A stretch of 64,000 nucleotides of DNA from Arthrobacter_E sp041360795 (GCF_041360795.1 NZ_JBFUPW010000003.1:1-64000), one strand, 5' to 3'. Positions 8,088 through 18,640 are shown, counted from the stretch's first letter. Program-made: numbers and translations. The notes: generated by a model from the letters alone, not told the origin.

Positions 8088-9917
8088 GTGAACCGGTTAC
8101 CCAGAAAAGCTGCGGCAGGCCTCTCCGCCCTGGCCCTGGCCCTCACGGCGGGGGCCGTCTCGCTGCCCGCCGCGCATGCCGACCCCCGGCACACCGAGAA
8201 GACCCCGACGGCGTCGGGTTACGGCGGCGCCGTCAGCACCGTCGACCCGGAGGCCTCCGCCGCCGCCATCGAGGTGCTCCGCAAGGGCGGCACCGCGGCG
8301 GACGCCGCCGTCGCGGCCGCCGCGACGCTCGGCGTGACCGAGCCCTACAGCGCGGGAATCGGAGGCGGCGGCTACTTCGTCTACTACGACGCGAAGTCCC
8401 GCACCGTCAGCTCCATCGACGGTCGCGAGACCGCGCCGGCCGGCATCACGCACGACGCGTTCATCAACCCGGCCACGGGCCAGCCGTACCCCTTCACTCC
8501 GGAACTCGTCACGAGCGGCGTCGCTGTCGGCGTGCCCGGAACGCCGGCCACCTGGGCCCGGGCACTCCAGCGCTGGGGCAAGCTCAGCCTGGGCGAGGCC
8601 CTGAAGCCCGCCATCCGGGTGGCCGACCGCGGTTTCGTCGTCGACGACACGTTCCGCCAGCAGACCCTCGACAACAAGGCCCGCTTCGCCGCCTTCACCT
8701 CCACCAGCAAGCTGTACCTGCCGGGCGGGGACGCTCCGGCGGTGGGCACGGTGTTCCGCAACCACGATCTCGCCGCCACGTACCGGCTGCTCGCGAAGCA
8801 AGGCACCAAAGCCTTCTACCGGGGCCCGCTGGCCCGCGAGATCGCGCAGACCGTGCAGGCTCCCCCGAAGACGCCGGACACCACGCTGCCGGTGCCGGTC
8901 GGGTCCATGACCGCGGCCGATCTGGCGAAGTACACGGTCACGGATCAGGGCAGCACCCACGTCACCTACCGAGGCCTGGACGTCTACGGCATGGCGCCGT
9001 CCAGCAGTGGCGGCACCACCGTGGGCGAGGCGCTGAACATCCTGAAGGCCTCCGAACTGTCCGGGATGAGCCCCACCCAGGCTCTCCACCACTACATCGA
9101 GGCAAGCTCCCTGGCCTTCGCGGACCGCGGGAAGTACGTGGGCGATCCGGCCTTCGTGAACGTCCCGACGGCGGCCCTGACCGATCCGCTGTTCGGCAAG
9201 GAGCGCGCCTGCCTGATCGATCCCGCGAAGGCGCTGCCGAAGCCGCTTGCACCGGGGGATGTCACGAACTACGACGGCGTCTGCCCGTCCTCCACGGCGA
9301 AGCCGGCCGAGGAGCGCGACACGGAGAACATCTCGACCACGAACCTGACGGTGTCGGACCGCTGGGGCAACGTCGCGGAGTACACCCTGACGATCGAGCA
9401 GACCGGCGGGTCGGGCATGGTCGTGCCGGGCCGCGGCTTCCTCCTGAACAACGAACTCACCGACTTCTCGACCGTCTGGAGCGCCGCCGACCCCAACCGG
9501 ATCGAGCCCGGCAAGCGCCCGCGGTCCTCGATGTCCCCGACCATCATCCTGCGCGACGGCAAGCCCTTCCTGGCCCTGGGGTCACCCGGCGGCTCGACCA
9601 TCATCACCACCGTGCTGCAGACCATCCTGAACCGGGTGGATCTGGGGATGAACGTCTCGGACGCGATCGCGGCCCCGCGAGTGTCCCCGCGGAACGGGGC
9701 GACGGTGGTGGCGGAACCGGCGTTCATCGAGAAGTACGGCGCCGGGCTGAGCGCGCTCGGCCACCAGCTGGTCGCCTCCGGAGACTCCTTCACCTCGGCC
9801 TCGGAGATCGGGGCGGCCACGGCGATCGAGTTCCGGCCGGACGGCAGCACGGTCGCGGCGGCCGAGCCGGTCCGGCGCGGCGGGGGTTCGGCGATGGTCG
9901 TGTCCGGCAGACGCTGA
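8088..9917 (+). CDS. ggt: Secreted gamma-glutamyltransferase
   Basis: The 609-residue protein is an N-terminal-nucleophile hydrolase that transfers or hydrolyses the gamma-glutamyl group of glutathione-like compounds. The GTG at 8088 is supported by AGGAGG 6 nt upstream and opens directly into a Sec signal peptide (KAAAGLSALALALTAGAVSLPAAHA). Family marks include GIGGGGYFVYYD (90-101), the substrate Arg in DGRETAP (111-117) and the autoprocessing site ISTTNLTVSD, with catalytic Thr about 417. GSGMV and PRSSMSPTII in the small subunit also fit. Most homologues have TTH at the nucleophile; TTN here is a mild variation. It is likely a monocistronic extracellular enzyme for glutathione or peptide use. 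Confidence 0.93.
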   Translation: MNRLPRKAAAGLSALALALTAGAVSLPAAHADPRHTEKTPTASGYGGAVSTVDPEASAAAIEVLRKGGTAADAAVAAAATLGVTEPYSAGIGGGGYFVYYDAKSRTVSSIDGRETAPAGITHDAFINPATGQPYPFTPELVTSGVAVGVPGTPATWARALQRWGKLSLGEALKPAIRVADRGFVVDDTFRQQTLDNKARFAAFTSTSKLYLPGGDAPAVGTVFRNHDLAATYRLLAKQGTKAFYRGPLAREIAQTVQAPPKTPDTTLPVPVGSMTAADLAKYTVTDQGSTHVTYRGLDVYGMAPSSSGGTTVGEALNILKASELSGMSPTQALHHYIEASSLAFADRGKYVGDPAFVNVPTAALTDPLFGKERACLIDPAKALPKPLAPGDVTNYDGVCPSSTAKPAEERDTENISTTNLTVSDRWGNVAEYTLTIEQTGGSGMVVPGRGFLLNNELTDFSTVWSAADPNRIEPGKRPRSSMSPTIILRDGKPFLALGSPGGSTIITTVLQTILNRVDLGMNVSDAIAAPRVSPRNGATVVAEPAFIEKYGAGLSALGHQLVASGDSFTSASEIGAATAIEFRPDGSTVAAAEPVRRGGGSAMVVSGRR

Positions 9918-9937
9918 GCCGGCCACACGCGAAAAGA

Positions 9938-9974
9938 CCGACGACGGCGGAACGGGGGGTTCCGCCGTCGTCGG
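9938..9974. terminator. Strong bidirectional terminator
   Basis: A 16-bp perfect stem (CCGACGACGGCGGAAC with its complement ending at 9974) flanks a 5-nt G loop. It lies 20 nt after ggt and about 60 nt from the convergent stop at 10037. AAAA precedes it and CCTTCTCT follows it. Confidence 0.8.
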
Positions 9975-10036
9975 CCTTCTCTGTCGGCTCAGGCTCTGTG
10001 TCGGCTCAGGCTCTCTGTCGACTCAGCGCGCCGCGC

Positions 10037-10954
10037 TCACCAGGCAAAGACACGCGTGGTGGACGGGAGGACCGGCATGGAGCTGGCACGGCCGCTGATG
10101 TCGGTGTCATTCGCCCTCAGGCCGGTGGGGTCGTAGTAGGAGGCGACGTGGCCGCCGGTCACACCGATCATCACCTGACCCACGTCGCAGCTGCGCGCGG
10201 AGATCGTGGTGAAACCTTGCCAGCCCGACCCCGCGGGGCGGATCGTGCGCGAGCTCCACTGGGTGGGCGTGGCGCCCGGGATGAGGTACTGGCGCAGCTC
10301 CCCGGTGGAGAGGGTCGCCATCAGGACGGCGGTCGGCTTGCCGTTGACCGTGATGGACGGTGCGGCGCCGATCGCGTTGATCGCCCCGCCCCCGCTGAAG
10401 ACCTTGACGGCCCCTCCGATGGTCTTGCCATAGAAGTCGACCGGGTAGCGGTAGAGGTCGCCCGCCGCGGTGAGGCGGTAGAGGTAGTCCTGACCGGGGG
10501 AGTTCGCGACGGCGGACGGGAGATAGGCGGTCGTCAGGGACTTCTGGAACCAGCCGTTGCCCAGGGTGGTCACCGCGCCGTCGACGAACCGCTTCCAGGT
10601 GCCGTCCGCCTGCTTCTCGGAGCGGGAGCGGTAGAACTTGGTGGTGCCATCCGCAGCCGTGCCGAAGTAACTCTCCTGGAACGTCGACGCGTCCCCGGAC
10701 GCCCCGGTCTGACGGAGGTAGGTCGCGTCGAAGGGCACCGCCGCGGAGGCATTCTGCTCCCAGCTCAGCTTCGAATTACTGAGACTGACGACGCCGACGC
10801 TCCGGTCCGCGTTCACGGTCTGCATGCCGGTATAGCAGTCAGCCGGAGTCGGCGTGGGCGTGGGGTACTGCGTGGCCGCCTGGGCCGGGGTTGCGGTGGC
10901 CAGGGCCAGCGCCGCGACGGCCAGGCCACCCAGGAGTTTGCCGGTGAGTTTCAT
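10037..10954 (-). CDS. Secreted protein with tachylectin/beta-propeller-like repeats
   Basis: The 305-residue protein begins with a signal peptide (KLLGGLAVAALALATATPAQAA) and a Thr/Pro linker (YPTPTPTPADC). The rest shows repeated motifs such as YLYRLTAAGDLYRYP, ELRQYLIPGATPTQW and GHVASYYDPTG. These resemble the short blades of tachylectin-2/PQQ-like propellers common in actinobacterial secreted proteins. It is probably an extracellular lectin-like or structural protein. No catalytic residues are apparent. It is transcribed leftward toward ggt with a shared terminator. Confidence 0.72.
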   Translation of the reverse strand: MKLTGKLLGGLAVAALALATATPAQAATQYPTPTPTPADCYTGMQTVNADRSVGVVSLSNSKLSWEQNASAAVPFDATYLRQTGASGDASTFQESYFGTAADGTTKFYRSRSEKQADGTWKRFVDGAVTTLGNGWFQKSLTTAYLPSAVANSPGQDYLYRLTAAGDLYRYPVDFYGKTIGGAVKVFSGGGAINAIGAAPSITVNGKPTAVLMATLSTGELRQYLIPGATPTQWSSRTIRPAGSGWQGFTTISARSCDVGQVMIGVTGGHVASYYDPTGLRANDTDISGRASSMPVLPSTTRVFAW

Positions 10955-11020
10955 GAGGAATCCTTCAGGAGATCAGGCGAGGACGCCGGTTATTCCAAGC
11001 GATGTATAAACACTCGAAGT

Positions 11021-11054
11021 GTAACCCTCGCGGGCCCTAGGGCGGGAGGGTTAC
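11021..11054. promoter_or_regulatory. Palindrome between divergent genes
   Basis: GTAACCCTC and GAGGGTTAC form 9-bp arms around a GGCCCTAGGGC-like core. A neighbouring ACACT-CGA-AGTGT repeat is at 11010-11022. Both lie between the minus-strand secreted-protein gene and the plus-strand VOC gene, so an operator for one or both is plausible. Confidence 0.35.
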
Positions 11055-11107
11055 GGCCCCAAGAGAAAAGGCTGGGCAAGCGCGCGGAACCCTGCTTGAC
11101 TGAGCCT

Positions 11108-11503
11108 ATGGCGCATCCACTGGTGTACATCCATTTCCCCGGCACGGCGCGGCAGGCGCTCGAGTTCTACCAGGGCATCTTCGGCGGCGAGCTAAGTCTG
11201 AACACGTTCGCCCAGTTCGGGCGCGACGACGGCCCCGCCGACGCCGTCGCCCACGGCATGCTGACGGGCACCGTGGAGCTGGCCGGGGCGGATGCCGCGG
11301 GCGAGGACCGGCCGTTCCAGGCCGAAGGGCTGATGCTGTCGCTGCTGGGCACGGCGCCCGGCGAGACTCTGCGTACCTGGTTCGACCAGCTCGCCGACGG
11401 TGGCGACGTCGTGGATCCGCTGCAGGTAAGGCCCTGGGGCGCGACCGACGGGCAGGTCGTGGACCGGTTCGGGGTGCGGTGGCTGGTGGGGTTTGAGGAC
11501 TGA
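11108..11503 (+). CDS. VOC-superfamily (PhnB/glyoxalase-like) protein
   Basis: The 131-residue protein starts YIHFPGTARQALEFYQGIFGG, the standard opening of PhnB-like vicinal-oxygen-chelate proteins. It ends DRFGVRWLVGFE, the standard C-terminal strand. Such proteins include 3-demethylubiquinone-type and resistance or isomerase relatives, and most lack assigned substrates. The metal-ligand positions are not fully conserved here. The ATG at 11108 gives the expected family length. Its 3' end abuts the GNAT gene. Confidence 0.85.
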   Translation: MAHPLVYIHFPGTARQALEFYQGIFGGELSLNTFAQFGRDDGPADAVAHGMLTGTVELAGADAAGEDRPFQAEGLMLSLLGTAPGETLRTWFDQLADGGDVVDPLQVRPWGATDGQVVDRFGVRWLVGFED

Positions 11504-11513
11504 GGCGACGCGG

Positions 11514-11951
11514 GTGACCGCCGTGGACCCGCAGCCGATCCGCATCGAGTGCGACGCCGAGCCCTCCCTGGTCGACGTGCTCGCACTGTATGAGGCCGTC
11601 GGCTGGACGGCCTACACGGATGATCCCGAAACACTGTCAGCCGCGATCCGCGGCTCGTCATTCGTCGTGGCCGCCTGGGCCGACGACCGCCTCGTCGGAC
11701 TGATCCGCGCGCTCTCCGACGACGCCACGATCATGTATCTCCAGGACATCCTGGTCGACCCATCCCATCACCGGAGAGGCGTCGGCCGCGCCCTGGCCGA
11801 GACCGTGCTCAACCGGTTCCAGCATGTCCGCCAGAAGATGCTGCTCACCGACGACGACCCGGCCCAGAAGGGTTTCTACGAGTCGCTCGGATTCACGCAG
11901 GTCGGAACGGACGGCGCCGAACGGCTCCGGAGTTTCGTCATCTTGGGCTAG
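11514..11951 (+). CDS. GNAT-family N-acetyltransferase
   Basis: The protein has about 145 residues. The acetyl-CoA-binding motif A is visible as YLQDILVDPSHHRRGVGRALAETVL (Q/RxxGxG/A form RRGVGRA), with motif B in KGFYESLGF. Upstream, VVAAWADDRLVGLIRAL matches the N-terminal strands. I prefer the GTG at 11514; a TTG at 11493 overlapping the VOC stop would add seven residues. It is probably co-transcribed with the VOC gene. The acceptor substrate is unknown. Confidence 0.85.
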   Translation: MTAVDPQPIRIECDAEPSLVDVLALYEAVGWTAYTDDPETLSAAIRGSSFVVAAWADDRLVGLIRALSDDATIMYLQDILVDPSHHRRGVGRALAETVLNRFQHVRQKMLLTDDDPAQKGFYESLGFTQVGTDGAERLRSFVILG

Positions 11952-11977
11952 CCGCCCACCGCACCCCTCCCTTTTTC

Positions 11978-12035
11978 GGTGCCCGGATTTCGTTCGGGTG
12001 CGGTAATTGCCGCACCCGGACGAAATTCGGGCACC
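11978..12035 (+). repeat. 58-nt hairpin, 29-bp arms with no mismatch as RNA
   Basis: The arms GGTGCCCGGATTTCG... and ...CGAAATTCGGGCACC meet at a central AATT. At DNA level there are three mismatches (arm positions 9, 17 and 27). In the plus-strand transcript each becomes a G-U pair, so all 29 positions can pair. It lies between the GNAT gene and the hyi promoter and is preceded by CTTTTT. Confidence 0.8.
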
Positions 12036-12124
12036 GGAACCGCCGCCGCACCCCCGCACGCCCTCACCCACACCCAACACGTCAGATTTTTGTATCCCAT
12101 CCACTCCGACGTGACCCACCCCAC

Positions 12125-12189
12125 TTGACGCCCACCCTCGGCCCTCCGTAAACTTTCACTAAGCAAAACTTTCCTTCCACAATGTGGAA
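12125..12189 (+). promoter_or_regulatory. Promoter and AAT-centred operator of the glyoxylate/allantoin operon
   Basis: -35 TTGACG (12125-12130) is followed after 18 bp by -10 TAAACT (12149-12154). A perfect 6-3-6 palindrome TTCCAC-AAT-GTGGAA (12175-12189) lies just downstream of the expected start site, where a bound repressor would block transcription. The shape is typical of IclR-family (AllR-like) operators. Confidence 0.65.
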
Positions 12190-12272
12190 TCTAGCCGTAA
12201 ACGGCGAGAGGACACAGACGGAAGGACTCCGAAGACCACCAGCAGGGCAAAGACGCCCGGGAAGGACACGAC

Positions 12273-13055
12273 ATGACCTACTCCGTGAACTGCTCAATCC
12301 TCTTGACCGAGCTCCCCCTCCTCGAGCGCCCGGCCGCCGCCAAGGCCGCCGGCTTCGACGCCGTCGAGTTCTGGTGGCCCTTCGCCGAGGCTGTCCCGGG
12401 CGATACGGACGTGGACCAGTTCGTCAACGCGATCAACGACGCCGGCGTTCAGCTGGCCGGCCTCAACTTCTTCGCGGGCGACATGCCCGGCGGCGACCGC
12501 GGCCTGGTCTCCTGGAAGGGCCGGTGCGGCGAGTTCAAGGACAACATCGACGTCGTCGTCGGCATCGGTGAGCGCCTCGGCACCAAGGCCTTCAACGCCC
12601 TCTACGGAAACCGCCTCGACGGCTTCACCCCGGAGGAGCAGGACGAGCTCGGCCTGAAGAACCTGGTCGCGGCGGCCGAGGGCGTCGCGAAGATCGGCGG
12701 CACCGTGCTTCTGGAGCCCGTCTCCGGCACCCCCGCCTACCCGCTCAAGACGGCCGCCGACACCTTCGCGGTCATCGCCAAGACCCAGGAAGCCGGCGTG
12801 GACAACGTCAAGTTCCTGGCGGACTTCTACCACCTGTCCGTCAACGGCGACGACGTGGCCGCCGTGATCGAGAACCACACCAAGGACTTCGGCCACATCC
12901 AGATCGCCGACAACCCCGGCCGCGGCGCCCCCGGCACCGGCGACCTCCCGCTCGGCGAGTGGGTCAGCCGCAGCCGCGAACTCGGCTACACCGGCTACAT
13001 CGCCCTGGAGTACAAGCAGCCCCAGGAATCGGCCTTCTCCTGGCTGGTCCGCTGA
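12273..13055 (+). CDS. hyi: Hydroxypyruvate isomerase
   Basis: The 260-residue TIM-barrel enzyme interconverts hydroxypyruvate and tartronate semialdehyde. Family features are SVNCSILLTELPLLERPAAAKAAGFDAVEFWWPF at the N-terminus, LLEPVSGTP with a metal-binding Glu, FLADFYHLSVNGDD, HIQIADNPGRGAPGTG, and the C-terminal YIALEYKQP. GGGAAGGAC-like bases precede the ATG. It is first in a plus-strand cluster with glxR and gcl, the same set that handles glyoxylate in E. coli. Confidence 0.93.
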   Translation: MTYSVNCSILLTELPLLERPAAAKAAGFDAVEFWWPFAEAVPGDTDVDQFVNAINDAGVQLAGLNFFAGDMPGGDRGLVSWKGRCGEFKDNIDVVVGIGERLGTKAFNALYGNRLDGFTPEEQDELGLKNLVAAAEGVAKIGGTVLLEPVSGTPAYPLKTAADTFAVIAKTQEAGVDNVKFLADFYHLSVNGDDVAAVIENHTKDFGHIQIADNPGRGAPGTGDLPLGEWVSRSRELGYTGYIALEYKQPQESAFSWLVR

Positions 13056-13126
13056 GCGGCTGCCGCCCCGGCCGCCCCAGCAACACCACAGATTTTTAGC
13101 TCACCTCAGCTAGCAAAGGATTTCCA

Positions 13127-14005
13127 ATGACCAACGTCACTGTGATCGGCCTCGGCATCATGGGCCTGCCCATGGCCAAGAACCTCGTCAAGGCCGGCTT
13201 CACCGTCACCGGCTTCAACCGCTCCCAGGACAAGATCGACGCGCTCGTCGAGGCGGGCGGCAACGGCGCCGGCAGCATCGCCGAGGCCGTCAAGGACGCC
13301 GACGTCATCATCACGATGGTCCCGGACTCCCCGGACGTCGAAGGCGTCGTCTCCGGCCCCGAAGGCGTCTTCGCCAACGCGAAGTCCGGCACCCTCTGGA
13401 TCGATGCCTCCTCCATCCGCCCGGACGTGGCCGCACGCCTCTCCGCCGACGCCCGTGAAGCCGGTCTCCGCCCGCTGGACGGCCCCGTCTCCGGTGGCGA
13501 GCAGGGCGCCATCGACGGCGTGCTGTCCATCATGGTCGGTGGCGAGGCCGCCGACTTCGAGGACGCACAGCCGGTCCTCAATGCCGTCGGCAAGACGATC
13601 GTCCACGTCGGCCCCTCCGGCTCCGGCCAGACCGTCAAGGCCGCCAACCAGCTGATCGTGGCCGTCAACATCCAGGCCCTGGCCGAGGCGGTCACCTTCC
13701 TCGAAGCGTACGGCGTGGACACCGACGCCGCCCTCAAGGTCCTCGGCGGCGGCCTCGCCGGCTCCAAGGTCCTCGACCAGAAGGGTCAGAAGATGCTCGA
13801 CCGCAACTTCGACCCCGGCTTCCGCCTGGCCCTCCACAACAAGGACCTCGGCATCGTCACCTCGGCAGCCCGCGAAGCAGGAGTGGTGGTCCCGCTCGGC
13901 TCCGCCGTCGCTCAGCTGGTCTCCGCCCTCGTCGCCCGCGGCGACGGCGGCCTGGACCACTCCGGCCTCTTCAAGCTCACCACCGAGCTGTCCGGCAAGA
14001 ACTGA
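13127..14005 (+). CDS. glxR: 2-Hydroxy-3-oxopropionate (tartronate semialdehyde) reductase
   Basis: The 292-residue beta-hydroxyacid dehydrogenase has a Rossmann motif GLGIMGLPMAKN (6-17), the substrate motif DGPVSGGEQGA (about 122-132) and the catalytic Lys region GSGQTVKAANQLIV. NADH-dependent reduction of tartronate semialdehyde gives D-glycerate, the substrate of the kinase at 16124. An AAAGGA-type ribosome-binding site precedes the ATG. The order hyi-glxR-gcl supports this assignment over other 3-hydroxyisobutyrate dehydrogenase relatives. Confidence 0.9.
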   Translation: MTNVTVIGLGIMGLPMAKNLVKAGFTVTGFNRSQDKIDALVEAGGNGAGSIAEAVKDADVIITMVPDSPDVEGVVSGPEGVFANAKSGTLWIDASSIRPDVAARLSADAREAGLRPLDGPVSGGEQGAIDGVLSIMVGGEAADFEDAQPVLNAVGKTIVHVGPSGSGQTVKAANQLIVAVNIQALAEAVTFLEAYGVDTDAALKVLGGGLAGSKVLDQKGQKMLDRNFDPGFRLALHNKDLGIVTSAAREAGVVVPLGSAVAQLVSALVARGDGGLDHSGLFKLTTELSGKN

Positions 14006-14018
14006 CCACTCGACTGAC

Positions 14019-14079
14019 GTTGCGTGCTCAGCAGATGCGGCTTCCGGCCCGGAACACCCGCGACAACTGAGCACACAAC
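14019..14079. repeat. Degenerate family-C inverted repeat (GTGCTCAG arms)
   Basis: GTTGCGTGCTCAG (14019-14031) faces CTGAGCACACAAC (14067-14079) with one mismatch. The interior is only partly complementary (GCGG/CCGC). The GTGCTCAG arm and adjacent ...ACAACTGAGCAC match the intact hairpin at 61780-61830, so this appears to be a decayed copy. Confidence 0.55.
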
Positions 14080-14092
14080 ACCCCAAGACCGT

Positions 14093-14169
14093 ACGACGGC
14101 GCGTGCGCACCACCCGCTCACGCATCACCTCCCGCAACAAGGCCGCGAGAGCAGCCCACGCGCCGTCGT
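14093..14169 (+). promoter_or_regulatory. 13-bp stem with 51-nt loop in the gcl leader
   Basis: ACGACGGCGCGTG (14093-14105) is exactly complementary to CACGCGCCGTCGT (14157-14169). The gcl ATG is 34 nt downstream, with AAGGAG between. The structure could be an attenuator, processing site or terminator within the operon. No known riboswitch pattern is recognised. Confidence 0.45.
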
Positions 14170-14202
14170 CGCACCCCTTTCAGACTTTTCAAGGAGCAAA
14201 CC

Positions 14203-15981
<1,779 letters not shown>

Positions 15982-15989
15982 CACCTCCA

Positions 15990-16017
15990 CGTCCGGCCGG
16001 GCGCACCCGGCCGGACG
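15990..16017 (+). terminator. Terminator hairpin after gcl
   Basis: CGTCCGGCCGGG and CCCGGCCGGACG form a 12-bp perfect stem with a CGCA tetraloop, 8 nt after the gcl stop. It implies that hyi-glxR-gcl ends here or that the kinase is partly uncoupled. Confidence 0.75.
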
Positions 16018-16123
16018 AGGGCCCCAGGCTTCATGCCGCACCCCGGGTGGCCCGCCGTCGCTGTCATCAGCACGGCAGGCCGCCCGGACCTGAAACACCC
16101 ACCGCACTGACGAAGGAGTCCAC

Positions 16124-17260
16124 ATGCGGATCGTGATCGCACCGGATAAGTTCAAAGGCTCGCTCTCGGCCCCCGAGGTCGTGGCGCACCTGGAAACCGG
16201 TCTGCGCGCCGTGGACGGCTCCCTCGACATCGTGGGCGTCCCCGTGGCCGACGGCGGCGAGGGCACCCTTGACGCGGCGATCGGCTCCGGCTTCTCCCGC
16301 CGGACGGTCCGCGTCGCCGGGCCCACCGGACGGCCCCTCGACGCAGACTTCGCTCTCCGCGGAGACGAAGCCGTCATCGAGATGGCCCTCGCCTCGGGCC
16401 TCGCCGTCCTCCCGGACGGTGTGAAGGACGGCCGCGGCGCCACCAGCCTCGGCACCGGCCAGCTCATCCGCGCCGCACTCGACGCCGGCGCCCGGACGAT
16501 CGTGCTCGGCGTGGGCGGCAGCGCCAACACCGACGGCGGCGCGGGCGTCATCAAGGGCCTGGGCGGCCGTTTCCTGGACGCCTCAGGAGCCGAACTGCCC
16601 GACGGCGGCGCCGCGCTGGCCGCGCTGGACCGCATCGACCTCTCCGGGCTGGACGTCCGCCTGGAACAGACCCGTTTCGTCCTCGCCAGCGATGTGGACA
16701 ACCCCCTCCTCGGAGCTCAGGGAGCACCTGCGGTGTTCGGCCCGCAGAAGGGCCTGAGCCCGGAGGACGTCACCGAGCTCGACGGCACCCTGGCGCACTT
16801 CGTGGAGGTTCTGGGCCGCGAGATCGGCCTCCAGGCGTCCACCGCCGCGGCGGCACCCGGCGCCGGGGCCGCGGGCGGTGTGGGCTACGCCGCCCTCGCC
16901 GTGCTGAACGCCGAGCGGCGGCGGGGGGTCGACGTCGTCCTCGACTTCACCGGCCTTGCCGAGAAGCTCGACGGCGCCACCCTCGTCATCACGGGCGAAG
17001 GCAGCCTGGATGAGCAGAGCCTGGGCGGCAAGACCCCGATGGGCGTCGCCGACGCGGCACGCGCCGCGGGGGTCCCTATCGTGGCCGTCTGCGGACGCAC
17101 CACCCTCACCGACGCACAGATTTCCACATCCGGAATCCAGACCGTGTACTCGCTGACCAGCATCGAGGAAGATGTTGAGAAGTGCATCACTCAGGCCGGA
17201 CCGCTGGTGGAGAAGCTTGGCGGCATCATCGCCAACAGCCTGATCAAGCAGAGCAACTAG
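16124..17260 (+). CDS. glxK: Glycerate kinase (GlxK/GarK family)
   Basis: The 378-residue protein matches the glycerate kinase type 1 family. It starts MRIVIAPDKFKGSLSAPEV, contains PVADGGEGTLDA, GVGGSANTDGGAG and FVLASDVDNPLLG, and has the C-terminal VITGEGSLDEQSLGGKTPMGVA. It phosphorylates D-glycerate from GlxR to 2-phosphoglycerate, completing the glyoxylate-to-glycolysis route. GAAGGAGTCCAC supports the ATG. allB follows 12 nt after the stop, so the two are co-transcribed. Confidence 0.94.
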   Translation: MRIVIAPDKFKGSLSAPEVVAHLETGLRAVDGSLDIVGVPVADGGEGTLDAAIGSGFSRRTVRVAGPTGRPLDADFALRGDEAVIEMALASGLAVLPDGVKDGRGATSLGTGQLIRAALDAGARTIVLGVGGSANTDGGAGVIKGLGGRFLDASGAELPDGGAALAALDRIDLSGLDVRLEQTRFVLASDVDNPLLGAQGAPAVFGPQKGLSPEDVTELDGTLAHFVEVLGREIGLQASTAAAAPGAGAAGGVGYAALAVLNAERRRGVDVVLDFTGLAEKLDGATLVITGEGSLDEQSLGGKTPMGVADAARAAGVPIVAVCGRTTLTDAQISTSGIQTVYSLTSIEEDVEKCITQAGPLVEKLGGIIANSLIKQSN

Positions 17261-17272
17261 AACAGGATCAGC

Positions 17273-18631
17273 ATGTCTGAAGAACAGAACACCCCCGCAG
17301 AGTTCGACCTCGTCATCCGCGGCCAGCGCGTCCTCACCAGCGCCGGCATCGCGCCGCGCGAGGTCGGCGTCAAGGACGGCCGCGTCGTGGCCATGGAGCC
17401 CCTCGGCAACAACCTGGTGGGCGCGGAGACCGTCGAGCTGGCCGATGACGAGACCCTCATCCCCGGCCTGGTGGACACGCACGTGCACGTCAACGAGCCC
17501 GGCCGCACCGAGTGGGAGGGCTTCGCGTCCGCCACCCGCGCCGCTGCCGCGGGCGGCGTCACCACCATCATCGACATGCCGCTGAACTCCGTTCCGCCCA
17601 CCACCAGCGTGGAGAACCTCGAGCTCAAGCGGTCCGTGGCCCGTGACCAGGCGTTCGTGGACGTCGGGTTCTGGGGCGGGGCCATCCCGGGCAACACCGG
17701 GAACCTCCGCCCGCTGCACGACGCCGGCGTCTTCGGTTTCAAGTGCTTCCTCCTGCACTCCGGCGTGGACGAGTTCCCGCATCTGGAAGCGGACGAGATG
17801 GAGACGGACCTCGCCGAGCTCCGCAAGTTCGACTCCCTCATGCTGGTCCACGCCGAGGACTCCCACGCGATCGACCGCGCCCCGCACGCCGAGGGTGACG
17901 TCTACGCGAAGTTCCTGGCCTCCCGCCCCCGCGGCGCGGAGAACAAGGCCATCGCGGAGGTCATCGAGCGCACCCGCTGGACCGGCGCCCGCTCGCACAT
18001 CCTGCACCTCTCCTCCTCGGACGCGCTGCCCATGATCGCCACGGCCAAGCGGGACGGCGTGAACGTCACCGTGGAGACCTGTCCGCACTACCTGACCCTG
18101 AACGCCGAGGAGATCCCCAACGGCGCCACGGCGTACAAATGCTGCCCGCCGATCCGCGAGGCGTCCAACCGCGAACTGCTGTGGAAGGGCCTCGAAGAGG
18201 GCACCATCGACTGCATCGTCTCGGACCACTCCCCCAGCACCCTGGACCTCAAGGACCTGGAGAACGGCGACTTCGCCGTCGCGTGGGGCGGCGTCTCCTC
18301 GCTGCAGCTGGGCCTCTCGCTCATCTGGACCGAGGCGCGTCACCGCGGCATCCCGCTCGAGAAGGTCATCTCCTGGATGTCCACCCGTCCGGCCGAGATC
18401 GCCCGGGTCCCCAATAAGGGCCTCATCGCGGTCGGTTATGACGCGGACTTCTCCATCTTCGCCGCGGACGACGCCTTCGTGGTGGACGTCCAGCGTCTGA
18501 AGCACAAGAACCCGATCACCCCTTACGACGGCCGGGCCCTGTCCGGCGTCGTGCGCAAGACCTTCCTCCGCGGCCAGGTGGCCGACGGCACCCAGCCGAT
18601 CGGCAAGCTGATCCGCCGCGGGGGCATCTAG
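17273..18631 (+). CDS. allB: Allantoinase
   Basis: The 452-residue cyclic amidohydrolase hydrolyses allantoin to allantoate. The metal site DTHVHVNEPGRTEWEGF carries His70 and His72, GFKCFLLHSG carries the bridging carboxylated Lys157, and later ligands occur in HILHLSSSDALP and CIVSDHSP. The HVHxNEPGRTEWEG form is characteristic of allantoinases rather than dihydroorotases or dihydropyrimidinases. It is in tandem with the glycerate kinase gene, tying purine-derived glyoxylate to the enzymes upstream. Allantoicase and ureidoglycolate lyase are not in the window. Confidence 0.93.
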   Translation: MSEEQNTPAEFDLVIRGQRVLTSAGIAPREVGVKDGRVVAMEPLGNNLVGAETVELADDETLIPGLVDTHVHVNEPGRTEWEGFASATRAAAAGGVTTIIDMPLNSVPPTTSVENLELKRSVARDQAFVDVGFWGGAIPGNTGNLRPLHDAGVFGFKCFLLHSGVDEFPHLEADEMETDLAELRKFDSLMLVHAEDSHAIDRAPHAEGDVYAKFLASRPRGAENKAIAEVIERTRWTGARSHILHLSSSDALPMIATAKRDGVNVTVETCPHYLTLNAEEIPNGATAYKCCPPIREASNRELLWKGLEEGTIDCIVSDHSPSTLDLKDLENGDFAVAWGGVSSLQLGLSLIWTEARHRGIPLEKVISWMSTRPAEIARVPNKGLIAVGYDADFSIFAADDAFVVDVQRLKHKNPITPYDGRALSGVVRKTFLRGQVADGTQPIGKLIRRGGI

Positions 18632-18640
18632 GCGGCAGGC

